Assembly (NCBI RefSeq): GCF_013820765.1
Contig: NZ_JABJVM010000004.1
Span: forward strand, 1-64,000
DNA from: Paenilisteria rustica
GTDB lineage: Bacteria; Bacillota; Bacilli; Lactobacillales; Listeriaceae
Reading direction: 5' to 3'
DNA length: 64,000 nucleotides
In this document: positions 8,022 to 16,520 of the stretch, piece after piece
Position numbering within the stretch: position 1 is the first letter of the stretch
How the letters are laid out: each line of letters opens with the position of its first letter
Notes under the pieces: generated by a model
Told to the model about the DNA's origin: nothing
Seen by the model: only the letters and a program-made list of their open reading frames with translations
The model's database searches: none
Translations under genes and position numbers: made by a program

Positions 8022-10048
8022 TCCTGTTCCTCTCCTTCTGTTAATAAATTCGTAATCTCATCCACCGTTTCCGCCTGCTTCAATTTCTCCAAAGCCACAT
8101 CATTCGTCAAAAACTTCGTCAATTGCGACAAAGCCTTCAGATGTGCCTCGTTATCCACAGCCGCCAAACAAATAAAAATATCAATTGCAGGTCCCGAAGC
8201 ATCCACTAAATGCACCGGCGTCCGCGTCCGCAAAAACGACATCCCGATCTGATTCACACCTTTTTCCGGCCTAGCATGCGGAATCGCAATCCCTTTTCCA
8301 ATATGGATGTACGTCCCCATTTCCTCAACCGTTTCAATCATCGCATCCACATAATCCGTTTTTACACGATTCGCCGTCACAAGCGGTGTTGCCGCAAGCC
8401 GAATCGCCTCTTTCCAATCCAGTTCCTCATCCGTAAACTGAATCATGTCCTTCGTTAATAATTCAGATAGCATTGGCGCGTATCCCCTCTCTATCGACAC
8501 TTTTCCGTAAATCTTATTAAATATCGCATCATATAATTTCTGCTCATCCTCGATCACCGCGTGCCGTTCAATGATTTCAAGGAGCGCATCTACCGAAATA
8601 TGGCGGTGATCAATCGTTGGGAAATCCGCCGCAACCGCCTGAATTAAGTAATTCTTCTCAAGCGACGTGAGCAGCGGCTGCACTAAGTACACCGGTTTTC
8701 GCGTCGGCACATACACCGTCGAAAAAATCATATCGTATCCCGACTCCGGAATATTCGCCCCGTCCGCCATAACGAATCGCAACTCCGGAAACAACTGGCG
8801 CAACTGCGATTTCATCATCAGCGACGTACTAATCCCATTCGGACAAACCAACAACGCCTCGAAATCCCGCCGCGCCTCGTGCTTCCGCTCAAAATACCCA
8901 CCAAAATGAATCGTAAAATAACCAATCTCCGCCGCGCTCACGGTTTTCCCAGTCAGTTTTGCAAGCGGCGACAACGCCTGTCTCACAAACGCGAACAACT
9001 CCGGGTGCGCCGTCTTAATTTGCTCTGTCATTGGCGCGATCAGTGGCAGCGAAAACACGATTCGGAAGTACGCCGGCACCAGATGGTCGTAAAGACTCCG
9101 CCGCAACTCGCGCTTATTATCCAGCGTCAACAACGTCAGCTTCTCAAAAGCCGCAATAATCCGATCCGCCAAATCCAGTAGCACCACATGCTCCCCAACC
9201 TCCGCCGTCCGCTGCGCCCCAATCACCTGCACCGTCACATAAAACCGCTCCATCACATCCCGCGTCCCAAACAACTGCACCACAAGCGATTCCGTCAACC
9301 GATACACCGACTGCTGCCCAATCAACTCCCGTTCCACATCCGAAAACACAAGCCCCGCATGCTTCCCGCGACACCTCAGAAACGCCACCAAATAAAGCCA
9401 TTCCCGTTGCCGATCCTGCACAAGTTCCACCCGATTTACCTTTTGCCAGTCAAGCAGAATCCGCTCCGTCTCGTCCAACCACGCGCGTAGTCCCCAGCTT
9501 TCCAGAACGAATTTCAGCGCGACCTCACCAAGCGGCAACACCAACAGCGCATTCACACACCGCCCCGCCAGCACCCGCTTATCCCGCTCCGCCCCAACCA
9601 AATGGTACCCAGAAAGCCGCGAATACACCAACCGAACATCCGCCTCCGCACAAAACCCACGCACCTTCTTCACATCACTCAGCGCCGTATTCCGACTCAC
9701 ATGCAACACCCGCTGATAATGAAAATTCGAAATTTCCTCCTGCCGCATAAACGTATATAAATAAAGTAAATAGACCCGATCCTGCTCCCCGAGAAAAAGC
9801 TCCTCCTGCCGTATAAATAACTCCGATCCCTCCAAATAAGCCGTTTTCAGCCCAGGATCGATAATAAAACACTGATTTCGCATCCCAATTTCCGATTTTC
9901 CAACATGCCGCAAAGCCTGATTCATCTTCTCAAAATCATATTGAAACTGCCTCTCCGACAGCCCCATTTTCCGAACAAGCGCCCCGCTCGTCATTTTCTC
10001 ATACCGAATAATCTGCTCAAAAAGCCGAAATGCACGTTGATCAAACAT
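8018..10048 (-). CDS. BglG/MtlR-type PRD transcriptional activator with EIIB- and EIIA-like domains
   Basis: A 676-aa regulator. In order: N-terminal DNA-binding helix-turn-helix region (about 1-110), two PTS regulation domains with conserved His (about 180-400), a Gat/Ula-type EIIB-like domain (LLVCPNGISTSLMMKSQL, Cys near 415) and a C-terminal EIIA domain with the phosphorylatable His in IPHARPEKGV. PTS phosphorylation of such proteins couples sugar supply and catabolite state to transcription, here presumably of its own operon. The start is fixed by a GGAGGAGG site 6 nt upstream. A cre-like site lies at 10074-10088. Confidence 0.9.
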   Translation of the reverse strand: MFDQRAFRLFEQIIRYEKMTSGALVRKMGLSERQFQYDFEKMNQALRHVGKSEIGMRNQCFIIDPGLKTAYLEGSELFIRQEELFLGEQDRVYLLYLYTFMRQEEISNFHYQRVLHVSRNTALSDVKKVRGFCAEADVRLVYSRLSGYHLVGAERDKRVLAGRCVNALLVLPLGEVALKFVLESWGLRAWLDETERILLDWQKVNRVELVQDRQREWLYLVAFLRCRGKHAGLVFSDVERELIGQQSVYRLTESLVVQLFGTRDVMERFYVTVQVIGAQRTAEVGEHVVLLDLADRIIAAFEKLTLLTLDNKRELRRSLYDHLVPAYFRIVFSLPLIAPMTEQIKTAHPELFAFVRQALSPLAKLTGKTVSAAEIGYFTIHFGGYFERKHEARRDFEALLVCPNGISTSLMMKSQLRQLFPELRFVMADGANIPESGYDMIFSTVYVPTRKPVYLVQPLLTSLEKNYLIQAVAADFPTIDHRHISVDALLEIIERHAVIEDEQKLYDAIFNKIYGKVSIERGYAPMLSELLTKDMIQFTDEELDWKEAIRLAATPLVTANRVKTDYVDAMIETVEEMGTYIHIGKGIAIPHARPEKGVNQIGMSFLRTRTPVHLVDASGPAIDIFICLAAVDNEAHLKALSQLTKFLTNDVALEKLKQAETVDEITNLLTEGEEQE

Positions 10049-10073
10049 GATTGCCTCCTCCTTACTTTTTATT

Positions 10074-10088
10074 TTAAAGCGGTTACAT
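10074..10088 (-). promoter_or_regulatory. cre-like site upstream of the PRD regulator
   Basis: On the minus strand ATGTAACCGCTTTAA matches the Gram-positive cre consensus WTGNAANCGNWNNCW at all fixed positions but one. It lies 25 bp before the start codon, a typical place for CcpA repression of a sugar operon. Confidence 0.5.
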
Positions 10089-10194
10089 AAAGATAGCTAG
10101 GTGATTTGAGTACAAAGTGTGTGGTGGGTTCGGGAGCGGGATTGGGTTTTTGGTGGGGTATTGTGATTATAGCAGAGGTTTTGGAGGAACGGGA

Positions 10195-10240
10195 AAAAGC
10201 CGAGTTCGCGGATTTAGGGTCCGGGAACTCGGCTTTGCGA
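10195..10240 (-). terminator. Terminator after the XRE regulator gene
   Basis: Perfect 12-bp arms AAAGCCGAGTTC (10196-10207) and GAACTCGGCTTT (10225-10236), followed on the minus strand by further T residues. It ends the transcript of the gene at 10255-10500. Confidence 0.85.
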
Positions 10241-10254
10241 TTATGTTATATTTT

Positions 10255-10500
10255 TTATGCAACGACTAATTTTTTATGAACTACAACCAATACACGAAGT
10301 AGAGTTTCAATGGTTGGATTACCATCAAGATCTTCAATTCTGGCCAGTTGCGGCTGCTTCATACCACATTTCTCTGCCAACTCTTTTTGAGACAATTTGG
10401 CTTGCTTACGAAGTTTGATTATCTCAACAATAAGTTCCACCTTTATTTTCTCAATTTCAGGAACATTATATTTAGCGCTAAAAGTCTGCTTTGCTTCCAT
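10255..10500 (-). CDS. Small XRE-family DNA-binding protein
   Basis: An 81-aa protein with a Cro/CI-type helix-turn-helix in its central part (LRKQAKLSQKELAEKCGMKQ, then PQLARIE and NPTIETLLRVL). A GTG start at 10518 is open, but a GGAAGGG site lies 8 nt before ATG 10500, which is therefore preferred. The compact form resembles HigA-type antitoxins or small repressors, but no toxin gene lies next to it on the same strand: the upstream neighbour is an ADP-ribosylglycohydrolase, 47 bp away. It may repress that gene or itself; this is inference. Confidence 0.8.
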   Translation of the reverse strand: MEAKQTFSAKYNVPEIEKIKVELIVEIIKLRKQAKLSQKELAEKCGMKQPQLARIEDLDGNPTIETLLRVLVVVHKKLVVA

Positions 10501-10525
10501 TTTTTCACGCCCTTCCACATTGTTA

Positions 10526-10551
10526 TAACTTATATGGAATAAAAAATCAAT
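10526..10551. repeat. 26-bp direct repeat, copy 1
   Basis: The sequence containing TATATGGAATAAAAAATCAA is present exactly here and again at 12877-12902 in the same orientation. This copy contains the stop codon of the ADP-ribosylglycohydrolase gene (10547-10549). Both copies are followed within about 50 bp by ATATCGCTCTC, which suggests the second copy is the decayed 3' end of a duplicated gene. Confidence 0.8.
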
Positions 10552-11527
10552 TCGTCATTTTCATCCAACAATATTGATAAAATTCATCAATATCGCTCTC
10601 CAATACCGGCCTCAGAGCAACTTTATCTAGCCAATCTTCAGGTATAGCTTCCATCTTATAATACATTCCAGCCAGAGAACCCGTGATTGCAGCAACCGTG
10701 TCTGTATCAGATCCCAGATTCACCGCTAGTATAACGGCATCCCTAAATGAATCCGAATTACCAAGACACCATATCGCCGCTTCAAGCGTATGAACCAAAT
10801 AGCCACCAGAAGAAATTTCAGACCTTTTTGTAACAAGAAAATCAGTATTAAAAATCCTCTCAAAATGCTCAAGTTCCAAAATGTATTTATGATCCTTACT
10901 ATAATTTTCTTGAAATAGCGCATGAATATCTTGTAACGACTTTTGCAAAGAATTGTTATGATAGAGTCTCAGTAGCAGTTCTATATAAATAATGGAACCT
11001 ACGATAGCACGCGGGTGGGCATGTGTAATTTCTGTATACGCTTTAATAACATCTGCTCTCTTTAAAAAGTCACGTTCGCCGAGTATTAGGAAAGCTAACG
11101 GAGCTAATCGCATCAGAGCACCATTACCATTGTTCAATTCAGAACGTCCACCACAACAATTTAGTAAGCCTTTTTGTTTATACCTAATAATTGCATCCGC
11201 GGTTGTCCTCCCAATATCAAACATCTCCCCAAATGGAGTACAGTAGCCTAATTCCCCATATGCACAAAATTTATCCATTAAATCCTTCGTTGTACCGTTT
11301 TCTAAAATATTATACATTAAGCAAAGTGTCAATGAGGTGTCATCAGACCAAGTACCAGGAGGCTGATTATGCGTTCCATAACCAACCATATCATCAATAA
11401 AAAAAGTATCCCTGGCTTTAAATTCCACTGGCACTCCCATTGCGTCTCCAATAATTCCTCCAAATAAAGTTGGGATTATTCTATCTTTTAGAATCATTTC
11501 CTTGTCGTCGTTCCACTGTTTATTCAA
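10547..11527 (-). CDS. ADP-ribosylglycohydrolase (DraG/ARH family)
   Basis: A 326-aa enzyme predicted to remove ADP-ribose from protein or small-molecule targets with a binuclear metal centre. The family's metal motifs are intact: GDAMG at 27-31, SDDTS at 61-65, NGNGALMR in the middle and GSDTDT near residue 270. The start is TTG with an AGGAAGTG site 5-8 nt upstream. It lies in the accessory island, between an XRE regulator and a small membrane protein. A role in reversing ADP-ribosylation by a toxin, or in phage or competitor conflict, is possible but not shown by the sequence. Confidence 0.85.
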   Translation of the reverse strand: MNKQWNDDKEMILKDRIIPTLFGGIIGDAMGVPVEFKARDTFFIDDMVGYGTHNQPPGTWSDDTSLTLCLMYNILENGTTKDLMDKFCAYGELGYCTPFGEMFDIGRTTADAIIRYKQKGLLNCCGGRSELNNGNGALMRLAPLAFLILGERDFLKRADVIKAYTEITHAHPRAIVGSIIYIELLLRLYHNNSLQKSLQDIHALFQENYSKDHKYILELEHFERIFNTDFLVTKRSEISSGGYLVHTLEAAIWCLGNSDSFRDAVILAVNLGSDTDTVAAITGSLAGMYYKMEAIPEDWLDKVALRPVLESDIDEFYQYCWMKMTN

Positions 11528-11612
11528 GTGATCACTTCCTGTTCTAAGATTGGTTGTTTTGAGATTAAGGCTATAATAGATAGGAGTGAAACTAAGAGTG
11601 ACAACTCCATTA

Positions 11613-12170
11613 TCATTCTCTGTTCTTAATAATTAATTGATTATCTTTATACAATGCATATATCGTTCTACGTTTAAAGGGTCTTTGAAGTGCAAAAATA
11701 GTAATAGGCAACATCCAAAATAGCGTAGTGGCAAAAAATAAAAGGGCTTCTCCATTCGAAGTATACAATATATACGTACTAACCAACGCTAATATAATTG
11801 TCCAAAAACTTATCATCACATTTTTTTTTAACTGTTTTTCACCTTCTTTAAAATAGATGGAGGCCTCCTCTTGTGATACATTTTTTTCATACACACTTTT
11901 TCTAGAGAAGGAATCAATTGCATAAATGAGAATAAAACTGACAGAAACTCCGCTTAGAATGCTTAAAAGTGTCAAGTGAGAAATAGTCATTTTTATGACT
12001 AAATGTTTTAATAGAGCATATAAAACAACTCCAACTGTACCTGAAAACAAGGCCAAAATAATACCTTTAGATGAATAGCTTCCTTCTACCAATCTTTTTT
12101 CATCCAAATTATAAAAATAATTCTTCTGCTCTTCCTTGTGATAAAAAATCGGAATCCAAGGTGATTTCAT
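11613..12170 (-). CDS. Small membrane protein, four predicted TM segments
   Basis: A 185-aa protein with a soluble N-terminus (IPIFYHKEEQKNYFYNL), two hydrophobic segments at about 38-85, a charged central loop (NVSQEEASIYFKEGEKQLKKN), two more hydrophobic segments at about 115-160 and a basic tail. The start has a GGAGG site at ideal spacing. I do not recognise it. Its place in the toxin island makes an immunity role conceivable, since membrane-embedded immunity proteins protect against membrane-acting T7SS toxins, but no cognate toxin is adjacent. Confidence 0.6.
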   Translation of the reverse strand: MKSPWIPIFYHKEEQKNYFYNLDEKRLVEGSYSSKGIILALFSGTVGVVLYALLKHLVIKMTISHLTLLSILSGVSVSFILIYAIDSFSRKSVYEKNVSQEEASIYFKEGEKQLKKNVMISFWTIILALVSTYILYTSNGEALLFFATTLFWMLPITIFALQRPFKRRTIYALYKDNQLIIKNRE

Positions 12171-12212
12171 TGCTTCCTCCCTTTCTGTGCATACCTATAC
12201 ACCACTAATGAT

Positions 12213-12698
12213 TCAGAGTAATATATCCTGAAAGCCAACTTCAACAACTTCTCCATTTTCAAATTTAATTACCAAGCCGTGTTCTATTTCCCAAGAGCAT
12301 TCACATAGAAAGCCCGCTATTTGTTTAGACTTGTCAATAGTTGTAGGAAAAATAATCTGTTCCGGTGACACTAACTTATAAAGCTCCTCTTTTCTCTCAA
12401 TATAGGGTACATATTTATTAATACCTGAATCATCACCGTACTGAGCCCTGATCTATGGACTCTCTTTTTGGTAGAAGTTAAAAACAGCAACTTCTGCACG
12501 TCTGACAATTTTTTCGAATTTATTAAAAAATGCTTCAAAGGCTTGTACTTGAGCTTTTTCAAAATCAGCATTCTCATCCGCATCAATAATTACCTGTATT
12601 GTTTTTCTAACACCAAATAACTCTAGCGCAATATTTTTCACCCAGCCATAATCATAGGTTAAATCACCCAATATATCATGTTTTATTTTTAAGGACAT
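12213..12698 (-). pseudogene. Interrupted gene: in-frame TAG after codon 81
   Basis: From ATG 12698 (good AAGGAG site) the frame reads 81 codons (MSLKIKHDILGDLTYDYGW...) and stops at TAG 12453-12455. The same frame then continues with sensible protein sequence for another 79 codons (IRAQYGDDSGINKYVPYIERK, ending VVEVGFQDILL) to TGA at 12213. The full product would be about 161 aa, resembling small Listeria proteins of the DUF6985 kind (from memory, unverified) found in toxin-immunity islands. The simplest reading is a nonsense mutation in a former immunity-type gene. A sequencing error or stop read-through would also fit. Confidence 0.7.
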
Positions 12699-12876
12699 TA
12701 TTTTCGCTCCTTATATTGAATCAATTTCATAAATCGAAAAATAGCTTAAATAGGCTGGTTTTTATCTTATTTTTCATGAAAACAAATCAAAACTGCATCA
12801 TACCAATGCAGAGGTAGTCCATTTTTGAACATTGAAAATCATTGGGCTGTAACCCTTTTCAATTATGAAATTAGTT

Positions 12877-12902
12877 TAACTTATATGGAATAAAAAATCA
12901 AT
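12877..12902. repeat. 26-bp direct repeat, copy 2
   Basis: Exact copy of 10526-10551. Here it lies in a non-coding 234-bp gap between the interrupted gene and the membrane-protein gene at 12933-13352. The rest of the gap shows only a weak hairpin (12832-12862, TTGAAAA against TTTTCAA). Confidence 0.8.
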
Positions 12903-12932
12903 ATTCATCATACAAAAAACAGACTCTCATCT

Positions 12933-13352
12933 TCATATCGCTCTCATCCTTTTATGATCTTTCCCAGTTTCTAAAACGCATAAAACCGCGGCACAAATCA
13001 TCACGACATTGCCCGCAACACTCAAATAAGGAGCAAATAATTCCGCATACGAAAACGAACTATTATTGTGTAAGAACACCTCAATGTTCGCCCTCAATAA
13101 ATAATCGGCAACAAAACCCACAACCAATATAAAAACTGCCAATCCAGCCATTAAAACATCCATCCATTTAGAAGTCGGGTATTGCAAGGAATTCATATTT
13201 ACTTTTTGCGTGGCAGCATAGACTATTTTCGGTACACACACTAAAATAAACAAGAAGATTCCTAAAAGACCTAGCACAAAATTATACATGCTAGTCACAT
13301 TAATAATTATCGCTAATGGCAGCCATATATACCATTTCAAAAGTTTCCCCAT
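12933..13352 (-). CDS. Small membrane protein, about four TM segments
   Basis: A 139-aa hydrophobic protein with segments at about 7-25, 25-45, 68-88 and 108-130 and a short basic tail (KDHKRMRAI). It has a strong GGGGGG ribosome site. It is the last gene of a minus-strand series of small membrane proteins (13374-13814, 13824-14219, 16070-16432, 16521-16955) downstream of a T7SS toxin gene. Not recognised; membrane-embedded immunity is a hypothesis. Confidence 0.55.
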   Translation of the reverse strand: MGKLLKWYIWLPLAIIINVTSMYNFVLGLLGIFLFILVCVPKIVYAATQKVNMNSLQYPTSKWMDVLMAGLAVFILVVGFVADYLLRANIEVFLHNNSSFSYAELFAPYLSVAGNVVMICAAVLCVLETGKDHKRMRAI

Positions 13353-13373
13353 CTAGCCTAACCCCCCTTCGTT

Positions 13374-13814
13374 TTAAGACATTATATATTTCTCATGCAA
13401 CGCGCCACTTAATCGATTAACCGAAAACTTCCCATGTGCTAATTTGTTTGCTGTGCCTAATAAAATGATTGCAAATGGGAGTGTAACTGGAATAATGAAT
13501 AAAGCTAGCGCTACTTGAACAACTTTCATCAATCTTAGTTGTGGCGTAGAGCTAGTCCCCGCTGTTTTCTTAAATTTCCGTATCCATAAAAAACTTCTCA
13601 AACAAAATACCCAATTGATTAAATATATCACGAGCTCAAGCCACATAAAACATTTGATAAATAATAAAATATTCTTCTCATCGATTCCTATAACCAATGC
13701 CAAAATAAAGCCTAGAGCTACAAATAAAACTATAGAAATTGGTATACATACCGCCAATCCAAATGCCATTTTTGTGATTTTCTTCAATCTATCCTCTAAA
13801 TCATGCATCTTCAA
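13374..13814 (-). CDS. Small membrane protein, about four TM segments
   Basis: A 146-aa protein with a charged N-terminal helix (DLEDRLKKITK) followed by hydrophobic pairs at about 18-45 and 50-70, a basic loop (RKFKKTAGTSSTP) and a further segment at about 90-115. Start is TTG at 13814 or ATG two codons later; a GAGGGG site could serve either. It lies 9 bp after the gene at 13824 and 21 bp before the next, so these three are probably cotranscribed. Function unknown. Confidence 0.55.
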   Translation of the reverse strand: MKMHDLEDRLKKITKMAFGLAVCIPISIVLFVALGFILALVIGIDEKNILLFIKCFMWLELVIYLINWVFCLRSFLWIRKFKKTAGTSSTPQLRLMKVVQVALALFIIPVTLPFAIILLGTANKLAHGKFSVNRLSGALHEKYIMS

Positions 13815-13823
13815 ATTAACCCC

Positions 13824-14219
13824 TCATTTTCTTTTCGTTCTGTACTTAGTAGCTTCTTCATAGGTTACAGAGAACGCCTGAAATCTATACTTACAAACAG
13901 CTAACACTATAAACTCCTGAACTCCAACAATAAAAGCAAAGAATAGGAATAGAAATATAACGCAACCTTCTATAATACCAAAATTAGTTATGAAAAATAG
14001 CCAAATTACTAGGCTGATAAAACAAATCCCATTTATAACAACTATCCATTTCAAATTTGAATTCCCACTAAATAATCCATTTCCCGCTTCTTTCATCGAG
14101 CCGTTCTTTATCCCGCTTCGGACGAGCGAGAAATACATCATAAACTGGATGAAACCTACAATTAGCACTACTGTAAACCAAAGACCAAGCCCATCATTTT
14201 TATTTCCGTTTCCATCCAT
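13824..14219 (-). CDS. Small membrane protein next to the group II intron
   Basis: A 131-aa protein (starting MDGNGNKNDGLG) with three or four hydrophobic segments and a soluble tail. The open frame continues upstream to 14324, but that extension is translated 3' intron sequence, so ATG 14219 is the sensible start. No ribosome binding site is visible before it, either in the intron-containing DNA or after joining the predicted exons, so the intron may have disturbed its expression. Function unknown. Confidence 0.5.
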   Translation of the reverse strand: MDGNGNKNDGLGLWFTVVLIVGFIQFMMYFSLVRSGIKNGSMKEAGNGLFSGNSNLKWIVVINGICFISLVIWLFFITNFGIIEGCVIFLFLFFAFIVGVQEFIVLAVCKYRFQAFSVTYEEATKYRTKRK

Positions 14220-14236
14220 GGCAAAAAGATAGAGTA

Positions 14237-16053
14237 ATCGAGTAGGAGGAGCCGTTAGGCTCCGACCTCTCACACCACCGTACGTACGGATCCGTATACG
14301 GCGGTTCAATTTTATACTAGACATGTATATTACTATAGTGCTCCGTTGCGGATATTAATCCAAATTTAGCGAGCCGTTGATTCGTGATAGTTGTTGTTAA
14401 AATCCATGAATACGCAACTCTAGCATAGGATTTACTGGTGTAGCTATATTTGTAAGCCTCGTATTGACTCATCCCGAGCTTCATTAAGTTTCTCCGTCGA
14501 TTATTCGGAGTCTTCCACTGCTTCCAGATACATATCCTTAACCGTACACGTGTATTCGCATCTATCTGCTTTAAATGTTGCTTCATTTTTCCAATTCTAA
14601 AATAATTAACCCAACCACGAATCAGAGAATTAATTTTGGCTACTCGATGCTTTGTTGATATTCCCCAAGCTCTCCTAGTAAGACGTTTCAGTTTAAATTT
14701 CAATTCCTGTAAAGACAATTTATGTGGCCTTGCTTTGTATAAACGGTCTTGCCAATCATAGTAAAATCCAAATCCTAGAAACTTCGTTTCTTCATCTTCT
14801 GGTTTTCTGACTTTGCTCTTCGTCACATTGACAATAAGCCCTAATGTTTCCTCAATAAATTTGCTTACGGAACGCATGACTCGTCGGGCAGCCATATCAC
14901 TTTTCACAAAAATAAGACAGTCATCTGCATACCTTACAAAACGTAAATCTCGACTTGCTAGTTCTTTGTCTAGCTCATTCAGCATTACATTGCTAAGTAG
15001 CGGAGATAGATTTCCTCCTTGTGGAGTGCCAATAATCGTTTCTTGGTACTCATCCTGTATCATGACGCCACTTACTAGGAACTTTCTCACAAGTGATATA
15101 ACATCCCCATCTTTGACCGTTCTCGCGACAATGTTCATGAGTCTGTCATGATGCACGGTATCAAAGAAACGCTCTAAATCAATGTCAACTAGCCATTCAT
15201 ACCCATCATTCATGTTCTCCAGTGATTGGAGGATAGCCATTTCTGCATAACGCTTGGGACGAAATCCGTAACTATTTTCATGAAACTGTTTATCGAAGAT
15301 AGGTGTCAGAACTTGCGCAATCGCTTGCTGGATAAAGCGGTCTGTGACCGTAGGTACCCCAACAATCGTACACCGCCATTCGCTTTGGGTATCTCCACGC
15401 GTTTGACTGGCTGTGGCTTGTATTCTCTTTGCTGTATCTGATGAATAAGTCTTTCCTTATGGAGGCTTAAATGCGCTTTTAGTGCGGTAATAGGCATATT
15501 ATCTACACCTGCGGCTCCTTTGTTTTTCATGACTTGTTTATAAGCCCGATTTAGATTATCTGGATTCACTATTTGCGCAAGTAATGTTTGTTCGTACATG
15601 TATGTTATTCCTTCCTTTTCTCGTGAAATTAGTATCCACTTTCCTGCATCGATTGCCAGTGGTCTTTTCCTATTTTCCAATCACGAATATCCTAACGATA
15701 AAATTGTTCCACCCTTCGCTCTTTCTTCCTTTCGGAGGACGTCTTCACTACTATGGTTTCTGCTGACTTCTCACAATCCAGACTTATATCGCTATAAGCT
15801 TTTGGGACAGAGTCGTGAGACCTCCCCAGTTAAGATGCAAACTCTTTCTCTCCATCTATCCGCCACATTTACACCATGCAATGTTCCTAGTAGTTATTGG
15901 ACTTTGGCTTCTCTTGCAGCCTTATCCTTACATGGCGCCTTCTATGTGATTTCTGTTCGTCGGACCAGAGATTTGCCTCGAGCTTCCTTCAGATTCCACG
16001 TCACCATGGACACCCTTGCTGTTGGCTAGGTGCTTACCACTACTCGGTCGCAC
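14237..16053 (-). mobile_element. Group II intron (about 1.8 kb)
   Basis: On the minus strand the element begins at a GTGCG 5' consensus (16053), contains a maturase/reverse transcriptase gene, and ends with a domain V-like hairpin (about 14262-14305, GCCGTATACGG and CCGTACGTACGG strands), a domain VI-like stem (GGAGCC-TAA-CGGCTCC) and AT at 14238-14237. About 450 bp of non-coding sequence between 5' end and maturase start fits domain I-III RNA. Both ends are assigned by consensus, not by comparison with an empty site. The intron separates two small membrane-protein genes and does not seem to split an open frame. Confidence 0.8.
14317..15599 (-). pseudogene. ltrA: Group II intron maturase/reverse transcriptase, frameshifted
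   Basis: The maturase starts MYEQTLLAQIV at 15599 (GGAAGGAA site) and runs in one frame to VRLLG. There the run of G residues (C's at 15357-15360 on the plus strand) is one base short of what is needed to continue as VPTVTDRFIQQAIAQ. The other frame then carries the rest: palm motif YADD (FVRYADDCLIF), maturase X domain and C-terminal NNRRRNL segment to 14317. Total would be about 427 aa, without an obvious HNH endonuclease domain. A one-base homopolymer deletion either inactivates the enzyme or is a sequencing error. Confidence 0.85.
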
Positions 16054-16069
16054 TCGGGACTTTCACCCG

Positions 16070-16432
16070 TTAGAGTTTGCCCATGCTGGGCAAACAAAAG
16101 AATGGTTCTATCGACATCACCAGTGTATAGACTACCATCACAACCGTGCCAAATTTCTGACTTTTGAATAGGAATTTCTCTGAGATCAGGCACATACTAA
16201 GGTATACAGCAAGAATCAGAAAAATTATTAGCAAGCTGAAATATACCAAATTAAGTATTTCGCCTAAGACTATTCTTCCTTGACTTTCCCATAGAGCCCA
16301 TGTTGAAGTTCCTAATATAACAAGAGAATATAAGCACAGACCCACTAAATAGATGATGACACTTCCCGGGGAAAGCCGATTAATCGCAACATTCTTCAAT
16401 TGGTAAAAATAACTTTCGTCTAGTTTCCACAT
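16070..16432 (-). CDS. Small membrane protein upstream of the intron
   Basis: A 120-aa protein starting [14 protein letters not shown] at 16432, chosen because GGAGGG lies 5 nt upstream; an earlier open start at 16474 lacks a site. Hydrophobic segments at about 25-50, 60-85 and 95-115. The stop codon lies 17 bp before the predicted 5' end of the group II intron, so the intron inserted just behind the gene and the last few residues could have been changed by that insertion. Function unknown. Confidence 0.5.
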   Translation of the reverse strand: MWKLDESYFYQLKNVAINRLSPGSVIIYLVGLCLYSLVILGTSTWALWESQGRIVLGEILNLVYFSLLIIFLILAVYLSMCLISEKFLFKSQKFGTVVMVVYTLVMSIEPFFCLPSMGKL

Positions 16433-16520
16433 GGTGGCCCTCCAAAATATGTAATCTAATAATAGCCCGTCCATTCAATTAGGTTAGAAATGAACGAGCA
16501 TTATCTATATTTCCTACCCC

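Noticed and set aside
14220-14324. N-terminal extension of the membrane protein at 13824-14219
   Set aside because: The extension translates group II intron domain V/VI sequence and has no ribosome site.
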